DNA of 64,000 nt from Noviherbaspirillum aridicola. Lineage in GTDB: Bacteria > Pseudomonadota > Gammaproteobacteria > Burkholderiales > Burkholderiaceae_D. The translations under genes were made by a program, and so were the position numbers. The DNA is taken from assembly GCF_019656455.1 (NCBI RefSeq), contig NZ_BPMK01000009.1:124001-188000 (forward strand), given 5' to 3'. This document shows positions 50,101-57,466 of this stretch, in pieces. Under the pieces are notes generated by a model. That model made no database searches. It was not told the origin of the DNA and saw only the letters and a list, made by a program, of their open reading frames with translations. Position 1 is the first letter of the stretch, and each line of letters opens with the position of its first letter.

Positions 50101-50248
50101 TTGCCATCCCCTTGCAGAAAAAAACAACGGTGAGTGGCGGTGCATGGCAAAGAGTTCGGCCCCCGTCCAATCTGTTTTTCTTGTCGCCGGTCGGTTTTTT
50201 TTCACGCGCGAGCCGCTGCCCTGCGCCGGATGCGGCATTTAATGGGTT

Positions 50249-50268
50249 ATATTTCCGTGCGGAAATAT
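50249..50268. promoter_or_regulatory. 20-bp palindrome in the SLATT/response-regulator intergenic region
   Basis: ATATTTCCG-TG-CGGAAATAT, two perfect 9-base arms, lies 149 bp upstream of the SLATT start (other strand) and 153 bp before the receiver gene. It is A/T-rich in a GC-rich region. I do not recognise the regulator. The rest of 50101-50421 (321 bp) holds no gene that I can support. Confidence 0.5.
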
Positions 50269-50421
50269 TATCCTGAGGTTGACCGATGCTTTGCGCATGC
50301 CGGTGCGGAACGCAAGCCCGCGGAAAACATCAAGTACGAGTCCATCCCGTTCAGCCGCAGCGCATCCCGCGCGGCGCTGGGCGCGAGGTCTTTTTTTTCG
50401 AGCCATCGCTTCCCGACGAAC

Positions 50422-50838
50422 ATGACTGACGCAAGCGCCTGCGCGCGCCCCCTGCAGCGCGTGCTGTATATCGAAGACGACGAAGACATCCAGGCCATCG
50501 TGCAGGTGGCGCTGGAGGATGTCGGCGGGCTGAGCCTGCGTATCTGCTCGGGCGGCAGGGAAGCACTCGAGGCCCTGCCCGGCTTCCAGCCCGACCTGGT
50601 GCTGCTGGACGTGATGATGCCGCTGATGGACGGTCCGACCACGCTGCGCGCGCTGCGGGACCTGCCGGGCTGCGCCGAGCTGCCGGCGGTCTTCATGACC
50701 GCCAGAGCGCAGCCGTCGGACATCGCGCACTATGAGGGCATCGGCGCCCTCGGCGTGATCGTCAAGCCTTTCCAGGCCGCGCGCCTGGCGCAGCAGCTGC
50801 GCGACATGTGGCGCCGGCACCAGGAGGAGCGGTCATGA
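50422..50838 (+). CDS. Single-domain response regulator
   Basis: 138-residue receiver. E-D-D-E-D-I supplies the acidic pocket, the phosphoacceptor Asp is in V-L-L-D-V-M-M-P (about residue 64), Thr in F-M-T-A-R and Lys in I-V-K-P-F. No output domain. Its TGA overlaps the ATG of the Hpt gene (ATGA), so the pair is co-translated and likely exchange phosphate. ATG 50422 is chosen from the domain start. Confidence 0.88.
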   Translation: MTDASACARPLQRVLYIEDDEDIQAIVQVALEDVGGLSLRICSGGREALEALPGFQPDLVLLDVMMPLMDGPTTLRALRDLPGCAELPAVFMTARAQPSDIAHYEGIGALGVIVKPFQAARLAQQLRDMWRRHQEERS

Positions 50839-51152
50839 GCGACGCCGGCCGGAGACTGGAAGAGGCATTGCAGAAAGTGGCGGCCGCCTTCGATGCGCGG
50901 CTGCCGGAGCGGCTGCGGCAGCTGGAGAGCCTGTGGCATGCGTACGAGGACGGCGGCGCCGACAGCGCCGAAGCGCTGCGGCGCGAGCTGCACCGCCTGC
51001 GCGGCACCGCGTCGAGCTATGGGTACCGGGCGCTGTCGCAGCAGCTGCGCGAGGCGGAAGACCAGTTGCGCGAGGTCGCGCGGCCGGCGCTGCGCGCCTC
51101 GATGCGGCAGGTTTTCGACCGCCGCTGGGAACGGGACGCGCCGCTGACCTGA
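50835..51152 (+). CDS. Hpt-domain phosphotransfer protein
   Basis: 105 residues, four-helix-bundle type. The phosphorylatable His is in E-L-H-R-L-R-G-T-A-S-S-Y-G, the canonical H-x-L-[KR]-G-x-[AS]-x-x-[FY]-G. GGAGGAG precedes ATG 50835, which overlaps the receiver stop. With the adjacent receiver it forms a two-piece phosphorelay module. The kinase that feeds it is unknown; the REC-HK hybrids at 25-33 kb are candidates. Confidence 0.87.
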   Translation: MSDAGRRLEEALQKVAAAFDARLPERLRQLESLWHAYEDGGADSAEALRRELHRLRGTASSYGYRALSQQLREAEDQLREVARPALRASMRQVFDRRWERDAPLT

Positions 51153-51159
51153 AGCCGCC

Positions 51160-52224
51160 CTATTGCGCGGGCGCGCCGCGCAGCGAGGCGATATCGATCA
51201 CGAAGCGATACTTCACATCACTCCTGAGCATGCGCTCGTAGGCCTCGTTGATGCTCTGCACCGGGATCATCTCGATGTCGGACACGATGCCGTGCTGCGC
51301 GCAGAAGTCGAGCATTTCCTGCGTCTCGGCGATGCCGCCGATGAGCGAGCCGGCGAGATGGCGGCGCTTCATGATGAGGTTGAACACCTGCGGCGAGGGA
51401 TGCGGCTCGGCCGGCGCGCCCACCAGCGTCATCGTGCCGTCGCGCTTGAGCAGCACCAGGAAGGCATCGAGACTGTGCGGCGCGGCCACGGTGTTGAGGA
51501 TGAAGTCGAAGCTGTTCTCGTGCGCGGCCATCTCGTCCGCGTTCTTCGACACCACTACGTCATGCGCGCCGAGCCGCAGCGCATCCTGCCGCTTGTCCGG
51601 CGTGGTGGTGAACAGCACCACGTGCGCGCCGAGCGCGCGCGCCAGCTTGATGCCCATGTGCCCGAGTCCGCCCAGTCCGACCACGCCCACCTTCTGGCCC
51701 GGCCCGACCTTCCAGCGGCGCAGCGGCGACCAGGTGGTGATGCCGGCGCACAGCAGCGGCGCGGCCGCCGCCGGATCGAGTCCCTCTGGCACGCGCAGCA
51801 CGAATTTCTCCGTCACCACGATGTTGGTCGCATAACCGCCGTAGGTCATGCCACCGGAATGCATTTCCTCGCCGTTGTAGGTGCCGACGAAACCGTTCTC
51901 GCAATATTGCTCGAGGCCCTCGGCGCAGCTGGGGCAGTGTTGGCAGGAATCGACCATGCAGCCGACGCCGACCATGTCGCCCTGCTTGAAGCGCGTCACC
52001 TCGCTGCCGACGGCGGTCACCCGGCCGATGATTTCATGCCCGGGCACGACCGGGTACACGGTGTTGTGCCATTCATTGCGCACCGTATGCAGATCGGAAT
52101 GGCAGACGCCGCAATACAGAATGTCGATCTGCACGTCGCGCGGTCCGGGATCCCTGCGCTCGAAACGGATCGCCTGCAGGGGAGAAGTGGCGCTGGTCGC
52201 GCCGTAGCCGAGGGAGGGCAGCAT
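51160..52224 (-). CDS. Zinc-dependent NAD(P) alcohol dehydrogenase (YahK-like)
   Basis: 354-residue MDR-family cytosolic enzyme. Catalytic zinc ligands in Y-C-G-V-C-H-S-D and G-H-E-I-I-G, structural zinc Cys set in C-M-V-D-S-C-Q-H-C-P-S-C, and the nucleotide motif G-L-G-G-L-G-H-M. This is the aldehyde-reductase (YahK/cinnamyl alcohol dehydrogenase) branch, usually NADPH-linked and broad for aldehydes. AAGGAAA precedes ATG 52224. Divergent from the ThDP enzyme gene with a palindrome between them. Confidence 0.92.
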   Translation of the reverse strand: MLPSLGYGATSATSPLQAIRFERRDPGPRDVQIDILYCGVCHSDLHTVRNEWHNTVYPVVPGHEIIGRVTAVGSEVTRFKQGDMVGVGCMVDSCQHCPSCAEGLEQYCENGFVGTYNGEEMHSGGMTYGGYATNIVVTEKFVLRVPEGLDPAAAAPLLCAGITTWSPLRRWKVGPGQKVGVVGLGGLGHMGIKLARALGAHVVLFTTTPDKRQDALRLGAHDVVVSKNADEMAAHENSFDFILNTVAAPHSLDAFLVLLKRDGTMTLVGAPAEPHPSPQVFNLIMKRRHLAGSLIGGIAETQEMLDFCAQHGIVSDIEMIPVQSINEAYERMLRSDVKYRFVIDIASLRGAPAQ

Positions 52225-52244
52225 GCTGTTTCCTTTCCGCGCAA

Positions 52245-52262
52245 ATGCGGGTTGACCCGCAT
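52245..52262. promoter_or_regulatory. 18-bp palindrome between divergent oxidoreductase genes
   Basis: ATGCGGGT-TG-ACCCGCAT, perfect 8-base arms, 20 bp above the dehydrogenase start and 73 bp before the ThDP-enzyme gene. It could be an operator serving both genes or a leader hairpin of the dehydrogenase. No regulator gene is adjacent. Confidence 0.45.
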
Positions 52263-52335
52263 GCGGTAGCGGGGTTCCATCCACCATCCGGCGCGCATCT
52301 TGCGTGCCATCCCGGCATTTTGCGGGAGCACGGCA

Positions 52336-54105
52336 ATGAGCGAGACGGTCGCGGATTTCATCCTCAAGCGCCTGCGCCAGTGGGGCGTGCGGCGCATCTA
52401 CGGCTATCCGGGCGATGGCATCAACGGATTGATGGAGGCTTTCGGCCGCCAGGATGACATCGACTTCGTGCAGACGCGGCATGAAGAACTTGCCGCCTTC
52501 ATGGCCTGCGCGCATGCAAAATTTACCGGCGAGGTGGGCGTGTGCATGGCGACTTCCGGGCCGGGCGCGATTCACCTGCTCAACGGCCTGTATGACGCGA
52601 AGCTGGATCACCAGCCGGTGGTGGCGATCGTCGGCCAGCAGGCGCGCATGGGACTCGGCGGCGATTACCAGCAGGAAGTCGACCTGCAGTCGCTGTTCAA
52701 GGATGTCGCGCACGAGTTCGTGCAGACGGCGATGGTGCCGGAGCAGGTGCGGCACCTGGTCGACCGCGCGCTGCGCATCGCACGCGAGCAGCGCGCGGTG
52801 ACCTGCATCATCCTGCCCAACGACCTGCAGGAACTGGCCGCGGTGGAGACGCCGCCGCGCGAACACGGCAGCGTGCATTCCGGCATCGGCACGACCGGGC
52901 GCAACCTGGTGCCGGACGAGGACAGCCTGCGCCAGGCCGCGGCCATCTTAAACGCCGGCAAGAAGGTGGCGATACTGGCCGGCGCCGGCGCCCTGCATGC
53001 GGGTGACGAAGTGGCGGCGGTTGCCGACGTCCTCGGCGCGGGCGTGGCCAAGGCGCTGCTCGGCAAGGCGGCCCTGCCCGACGACCTGCCCTTCGTGACC
53101 GGCACCATCGGCATGATCGGCACCCGGCCGAGCGCCGACATGATGAACGGCTGCGACACGCTGCTGATGGTCGGCTCGAGTTTTCCCTGGGCGGAATTCC
53201 TGCCGCCCGAGGGACAGGCGCGCGGAGTGCAGATCGACATCGATGCGCGGCGGGCAAGCCTGCGCTATCCGATGGAATGCAACCTGACCGGCGACGCCCG
53301 GCAGACCCTGCAGGCGCTGCTTCCCATGCTGGAGCGCAAGAGCGACCGCGGCTGGCAGCACCAGATAGAACAGCAGGTCCGGCAATGGCGCGACCTGATG
53401 CAGCGGCGGGCGCAGGACCCGGCCGATCCGGTCAATCCGCAGCGCGTCTTCACCGAGCTGTCACCGCGCCTGCCGGACGATTGCATCCTGACCTGCGACT
53501 CCGGTTCGGCCACCGCCTGGTATGCGCTGCACCTCGACATGCGGGCCGGCATGATGGCCTCGCTCTCGGGCGGGCTCGCCACCATGGGCTGCGCGCTGCC
53601 CTATGCGATCGCCGCCAAGTACGCGCACCCGCAGCGGCCGGTGATCGCGCTGGCGGGCGACGGCGCGATGCAGATGAACGGCCTGAACGCCTTGATCACC
53701 ATCGCCCGCGACTGGCGCACCTGGCGGGACCCGCGGCTCATCGTGCTGGTATTGAACAATCGCGACCTGAACTTCGTCACATGGGAACAGCGCGGCCAGC
53801 AGGGAGAGCCGATGTACCCGGTGTCGCAGGAACTGCCGGACTTCGCCTATGCCGACTACGCGCGGATGCTCGGCCTGTACGGCAGGCGGGTGGACAGCCC
53901 GGAGCAGATCGGCGCCGCCTGGGACGAAGCGCTTGCGGCCGACCGCCCCTTCCTGCTGGAAGCGGTGGTCGATGCCAGCGTGCCGCCGCTGCCGCCGCAG
54001 GTCACGCGCAAGCAGATGCAGAACTACTTCGAAGCGATTTCGCGCGGCGACAAATATGCGGATGCGGTGCGCGCGGCGATCGGCCGCCAGGCATCGGAAC
54101 GATGA
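52336..54105 (+). CDS. ThDP-dependent enzyme, pyruvate oxidase/acetolactate synthase-like
   Basis: 589 residues. The N-terminal pyrimidine-binding domain has G-Y-P-G-D-G-I-N and the catalytic Glu in T-R-H-E-E-L-A-A; a middle domain carries F-V-T-G-T-I-G-M-I-G; the C-terminal domain has the ThDP motif A-G-D-G-A-M-Q-M-N-G-L-N-A-L-I-T with a N-N-R-D end. The overall pattern is that of PoxB-like thiamine pyrophosphate-requiring proteins. The C-terminus lacks an obvious PoxB membrane-binding peptide. Pyruvate oxidation is likely but unproven. GGGAG precedes ATG 52336. Confidence 0.88.
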   Translation: MSETVADFILKRLRQWGVRRIYGYPGDGINGLMEAFGRQDDIDFVQTRHEELAAFMACAHAKFTGEVGVCMATSGPGAIHLLNGLYDAKLDHQPVVAIVGQQARMGLGGDYQQEVDLQSLFKDVAHEFVQTAMVPEQVRHLVDRALRIAREQRAVTCIILPNDLQELAAVETPPREHGSVHSGIGTTGRNLVPDEDSLRQAAAILNAGKKVAILAGAGALHAGDEVAAVADVLGAGVAKALLGKAALPDDLPFVTGTIGMIGTRPSADMMNGCDTLLMVGSSFPWAEFLPPEGQARGVQIDIDARRASLRYPMECNLTGDARQTLQALLPMLERKSDRGWQHQIEQQVRQWRDLMQRRAQDPADPVNPQRVFTELSPRLPDDCILTCDSGSATAWYALHLDMRAGMMASLSGGLATMGCALPYAIAAKYAHPQRPVIALAGDGAMQMNGLNALITIARDWRTWRDPRLIVLVLNNRDLNFVTWEQRGQQGEPMYPVSQELPDFAYADYARMLGLYGRRVDSPEQIGAAWDEALAADRPFLLEAVVDASVPPLPPQVTRKQMQNYFEAISRGDKYADAVRAAIGRQASER

Positions 54106-54119
54106 AGAGAGGAGCAAGG

Positions 54120-54311
54120 ATGAGCACGACCAATACCAATGCGCCCACGCCCGCGCCCCGCAATCCGGGCGACGAAGCCAGCCCCGGCGCCGAGCAGACC
54201 GGCGAAAACACCTGCCCGGTGTGCGCCGGCAGCGGCAGGGATGCCGCCTCTGCACCCTGCCCCAACTGCGGCGGCACCGGCGTGGTGATCGTCACCGTCG
54301 GCGACGCGTGA
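54120..54311 (+). CDS. Small DnaJ-type zinc-finger protein
   Basis: 63 residues. Two C-x-x-C-x-G-x-G units, C-P-V-C-A-G-S-G and C-P-N-C-G-G-T-G, as in half of the DnaJ Cys-rich domain, bind one zinc. The first half is a Thr/Pro/Ala-rich disordered stretch. It follows the ThDP gene by 14 bp (GAGGAG before ATG 54120; an ATG at 54102 overlaps the previous stop), suggesting co-expression. Function unknown. Confidence 0.7.
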   Translation: MSTTNTNAPTPAPRNPGDEASPGAEQTGENTCPVCAGSGRDAASAPCPNCGGTGVVIVTVGDA

Positions 54312-54318
54312 CATCCGG

Positions 54319-55329
54319 TCAGACCAGGCCGCGGTCGCTCAGCTCTTTTTTCAGGTAGGCATAGAACACCGGCGCGGCGACCACGCCCGGCAGGCCGAAT
54401 ATCGCTTCCATCGTCAGCATCGCGGCCAGCAGTTCCCAAGCGCGCGCATTGATGTGCAGGCCGATGATCTTCGCGTTGAGAAAGTATTCCAGCTTGTGAA
54501 TGACCACCAGGAAGGCGAGCGACGCCAGCGCGATGCCGAGCGAATGCGACAGGCTGACGATCACGATCACCGTATTGGAAATGAGATTGCCGATCACCGG
54601 CAGCAGGCCGGCGAAGAAGGTCACCGCGATCATGGTCTTGGTCAGCGGCAGCCGGATGTCGAGCAGCGGCAGCAGCACCGCCAGGTAGAGCGCGGTGAAT
54701 ACCGCATTGAGCGCGGCGATGCGCACCTGGGCGAAGACGATGCTGCGAAACGCCCGGTGCAGGTTGACCAGCCGCTCATGCAGGGCCGCCGCCAGCGGCT
54801 TGTAGTTGGGGGCGGTGGTGGTGTCGTAGAGCGCGGCCATGGCGCCGATCACCATGCCGATCAGCAGGTGGGCGATGACGCGCCCCGCTTCCTGGCCGAG
54901 CGCCTGGGCCTGGAACGCGTGCTCGCGCAGCCAGCGCGTGATTGCTTCCTGTATCGCCTGCGCGCCGTCGGGGATGCGCGCTTCCAGCCACGGCGGCAGC
55001 TGGCCGCGCGAGGCTTCCACGATGTCCGCCATCTTGCGCATCAGCGCCTCGACGCTGCCGGCGTCGCTGCGGAAGAAACTCACCGTCCCCCAGACGGTCA
55101 GCGTCAGGAGCAGCACGATCAGCGAGCCGAGCAGCGCCACCGCGATCACCCGCGCGCGCTGGTCGCTGATGTTCCTGCCCAGCACCGGCGCCAGCACGAT
55201 GACCAGCGAGTACACCAGCAGGCCGGCGAACAATGCCGCCAGCAGTCCTTTCCAGAGCACGATCGCGAGCGCGGCGGCCGCCAGCAGATAAGACGAAACA
55301 ATGATCAAATCGAGTCTTGGTTCTCGCAT
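54319..55329 (-). CDS. AI-2E family transporter (PerM-like)
   Basis: 336 residues with about eight membrane segments. The order of paired helices at both ends with a long central hydrophilic region (about 95-145), and F-A-Q-V-R-I-A-A-L-N-A and L-P-V-I-G-N-L-I-S, fit the AI-2E/PerM/UPF0118 family. Members export small molecules or act as Na+/H+ antiporters. It lies 7 bp from the convergent zinc-finger gene. Substrate unknown. Confidence 0.87.
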   Translation of the reverse strand: MREPRLDLIIVSSYLLAAAALAIVLWKGLLAALFAGLLVYSLVIVLAPVLGRNISDQRARVIAVALLGSLIVLLLTLTVWGTVSFFRSDAGSVEALMRKMADIVEASRGQLPPWLEARIPDGAQAIQEAITRWLREHAFQAQALGQEAGRVIAHLLIGMVIGAMAALYDTTTAPNYKPLAAALHERLVNLHRAFRSIVFAQVRIAALNAVFTALYLAVLLPLLDIRLPLTKTMIAVTFFAGLLPVIGNLISNTVIVIVSLSHSLGIALASLAFLVVIHKLEYFLNAKIIGLHINARAWELLAAMLTMEAIFGLPGVVAAPVFYAYLKKELSDRGLV

Positions 55330-55414
55330 GCCGTTTCCGCTGCCGAAGATGGCAGCAGCATAGTTGAAATCGCCAGCGCCGGCATTGCGGCGCGTTTTCT
55401 TTCATGGATAGCGC

Positions 55415-56512
55415 ATGAGCACACTTTTCTCTCCCATCAGCCTCGGCGGCCTCAGCCTGCCGAACCGCATCGTCATCGCGCCGATGTGCCAGTATTCCGC
55501 GCAGGATGGTTGCGCCACCGACTGGCATGAAATCCATCTCGGCCATCTCGCGCTGTCCGGCGCCGGCCTGCTGATTCTGGAAGCGACCGCCGTCGAGCCG
55601 GAAGGCCGCATCTCCCCGGCCGATCTCGGCCTGTGGTCCGACGACACCGAAGCCGCGCTCGCCCGGGTGCTGCAGGCGGTGCGCCGCTATTCGCCGATGC
55701 CGATCGCGGTGCAGCTGGCGCATGCCGGACGCAAGGCATCGACGCGGGTGCCGTGGGAAGGCGGGCAATCGATCCTGCCGGAGGACGGCGGGTGGATCAC
55801 CTCCGCGCCGTCGGCACTCAAGTACGCCGACCACGACGCCACCCCGATCGCGCTCGACGAAGCGGGCCTGCGGCGCGTACGGGACCGCTTCGTCGACGCC
55901 GCGCGCCGCGCCGACCGCCTCGGGATCGACGCGATCGAGGTGCACGCCGCCCACGGCTATCTGCTGCATCAGTTTCTGTCGCCCTTGTCCAACCAGCGCA
56001 CCGACGCCTGCGGCGGGTCGCTGGAAAACCGCATGCGCTTCCCGCTCGAGGTCTATGACGCGGTGCGCGCCGCCTTCCCCGCCGACAAGCCGGTCGGCGT
56101 GCGCGTGTCAGCTACCGATTGGGTAGCAGGCGGCTGGGACCTGGAACAGACGGTGGCCTTCGCACAGGCACTGCGCGGGCGCGGCTGCGCATTCATCGAT
56201 GTCTCCACCGGCGGCCTCTCGCCGCTGCAGAAGATCGAGCTGGGTCCGGGCTACCAGGTGCCGTTCGCGGAACGCATACGGCGCGAGTCGGGACTGCCGA
56301 CCATGGCGGTGGGCCTGATCACCGAACCCGCACAGGCGGAAGAAATCGTCGGCTCGGGCAAGGCCGACATGGTAGCGCTGGCGCGCGGCATCCTCTACAA
56401 CCCGCGCTGGCCGTGGCATGCGGCGGCCGAACTCGGCGCCCACGTGGATGGGCCGCCGCAATACTTCCGCGCGCCGCCGCACGGCATCAAGCGGCTGTTC
56501 CGCGGCGCCTGA
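55415..56512 (+). CDS. Old-yellow-enzyme NADH:flavin oxidoreductase (YqjM/XenA class)
   Basis: 365-residue FMN enzyme that reduces activated C=C bonds. A-P-M-C-Q-Y-S-A holds the Cys that tunes FMN in the YqjM class. Q-L-A-H-A-G-R-K, the substrate-binding H-x-x-H type A-H-G-Y-L-L-H-Q-F-L-S-P, and C-G-G-S-L-E-N-R-M-R-F-P are hallmarks. The physiological substrate is unknown; it is often stress- or detoxification-related. Confidence 0.93.
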   Translation: MSTLFSPISLGGLSLPNRIVIAPMCQYSAQDGCATDWHEIHLGHLALSGAGLLILEATAVEPEGRISPADLGLWSDDTEAALARVLQAVRRYSPMPIAVQLAHAGRKASTRVPWEGGQSILPEDGGWITSAPSALKYADHDATPIALDEAGLRRVRDRFVDAARRADRLGIDAIEVHAAHGYLLHQFLSPLSNQRTDACGGSLENRMRFPLEVYDAVRAAFPADKPVGVRVSATDWVAGGWDLEQTVAFAQALRGRGCAFIDVSTGGLSPLQKIELGPGYQVPFAERIRRESGLPTMAVGLITEPAQAEEIVGSGKADMVALARGILYNPRWPWHAAAELGAHVDGPPQYFRAPPHGIKRLFRGA

Positions 56513-56513
56513 G

Positions 56514-57305
56514 TCAGAGATCGAGTTCGACGTCGACGCACTTGATCCGATCGCCCTTGCCCTTCTGCGCATTGGCCTCGGCTTCGGCGTCGGCCGCCTC
56601 GCGCGTCGGATGCTGGGTCACGACGAAACGGTCGGTGCTGATGCCGTCGCGGTTGAGGTAGATGTTCAGGTAAAGGCGTTCCATCTCCGGCACATTCTCC
56701 AGGTAGGGCAATCCGTTTTCCGAGAGGCGGCCGTCGCTGGTGAACACCGTCACCACGTCGTCGTCGCCGATGTAGCCGTGCACCTTGTACACGGGATGCC
56801 GCGCCCGGGTGGTGATGATCTCGACCGGCTGCCTGGTCGTGATCATTCTCACCGGCCGGCTGAAATCCAGCGGCGGCGCCGGCGTCCTGCTTGGCAGCGC
56901 CGGGTTGACCATGGTGCGGGCGAGCGTGCTCGCATCGGCGGCGCCCGTCTGCGCGCGGGCGGTGTAGCGCGGCGCGTCGAACCGGCGCTCTTCGCTTTCC
57001 TGCTCGTCTTCCATCTGCCGCGGAGCCGCGGCCGGCGGCGCCTCGACGGCCTGCTCGGTGGCCATGCCGTCGGTTGCCAGCGAGGGTTCCTGCCTGCCGC
57101 CGCGCGCCGCAGGCTGTGCCTGTCCGGGTGCCGGCGCCGGCGTCGGCGGCCGGTCGAATGTCCTGCGTGGAACGTTGAACGCCATCTCGTAGTTGTACAA
57201 CTGCTCGTCGGTCATGTCCGGATACGGTGCCGGATGGCCCCCGTCCACGGTCCGGTATGGCATCCCGTTGTCACGCTTGCCCAGGATGCTGCCTAATATG
57301 CCCAC
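56514..57305 (-). CDS. Hypothetical protein, disordered N-terminal half
   Basis: 263 residues. A short N-terminal helix, then a Pro/Ala/Glu-rich disordered part (50-130), then a C-terminal region rich in beta patterns (V-Y-K-V-H-G-Y-I-G-D-D-D-V-V-T-V-F, L-Y-L-N-I-Y-L-N-R-D-G) that ends with a charged tail. No known domain. I prefer GTG 57305, since AAGGAG lies just upstream; an ATG at 57347 is the alternative. Function unknown. Confidence 0.6.
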   Translation of the reverse strand: MGILGSILGKRDNGMPYRTVDGGHPAPYPDMTDEQLYNYEMAFNVPRRTFDRPPTPAPAPGQAQPAARGGRQEPSLATDGMATEQAVEAPPAAAPRQMEDEQESEERRFDAPRYTARAQTGAADASTLARTMVNPALPSRTPAPPLDFSRPVRMITTRQPVEIITTRARHPVYKVHGYIGDDDVVTVFTSDGRLSENGLPYLENVPEMERLYLNIYLNRDGISTDRFVVTQHPTREAADAEAEANAQKGKGDRIKCVDVELDL

Positions 57306-57377
57306 GTCCTTCTCCTTCAGCCGATTTCCTTGCTTCAATAGTTGCATCAATTCGATGCAATGCGAGGATTTCGACCG

Positions 57378-57404
57378 GCGCCGCCGAAGCGGGTTCGGCG
57401 GCGC
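57378..57404. terminator. Long GC hairpin downstream of the alpha/beta hydrolase gene
   Basis: GCGCCGCCGAA (57378-57388) pairs with TTCGGCGGCGC (57394-57404) over a 5-base loop. It lies 63 bp after the hydrolase stop (minus strand) and has no T-run. Confidence 0.45.
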
Positions 57405-57466
57405 GCGTATCGGACTATGTCGATGTGTTACCAGTCACCCTGCCGGTTGCGGCAGCTCAAATCTCT

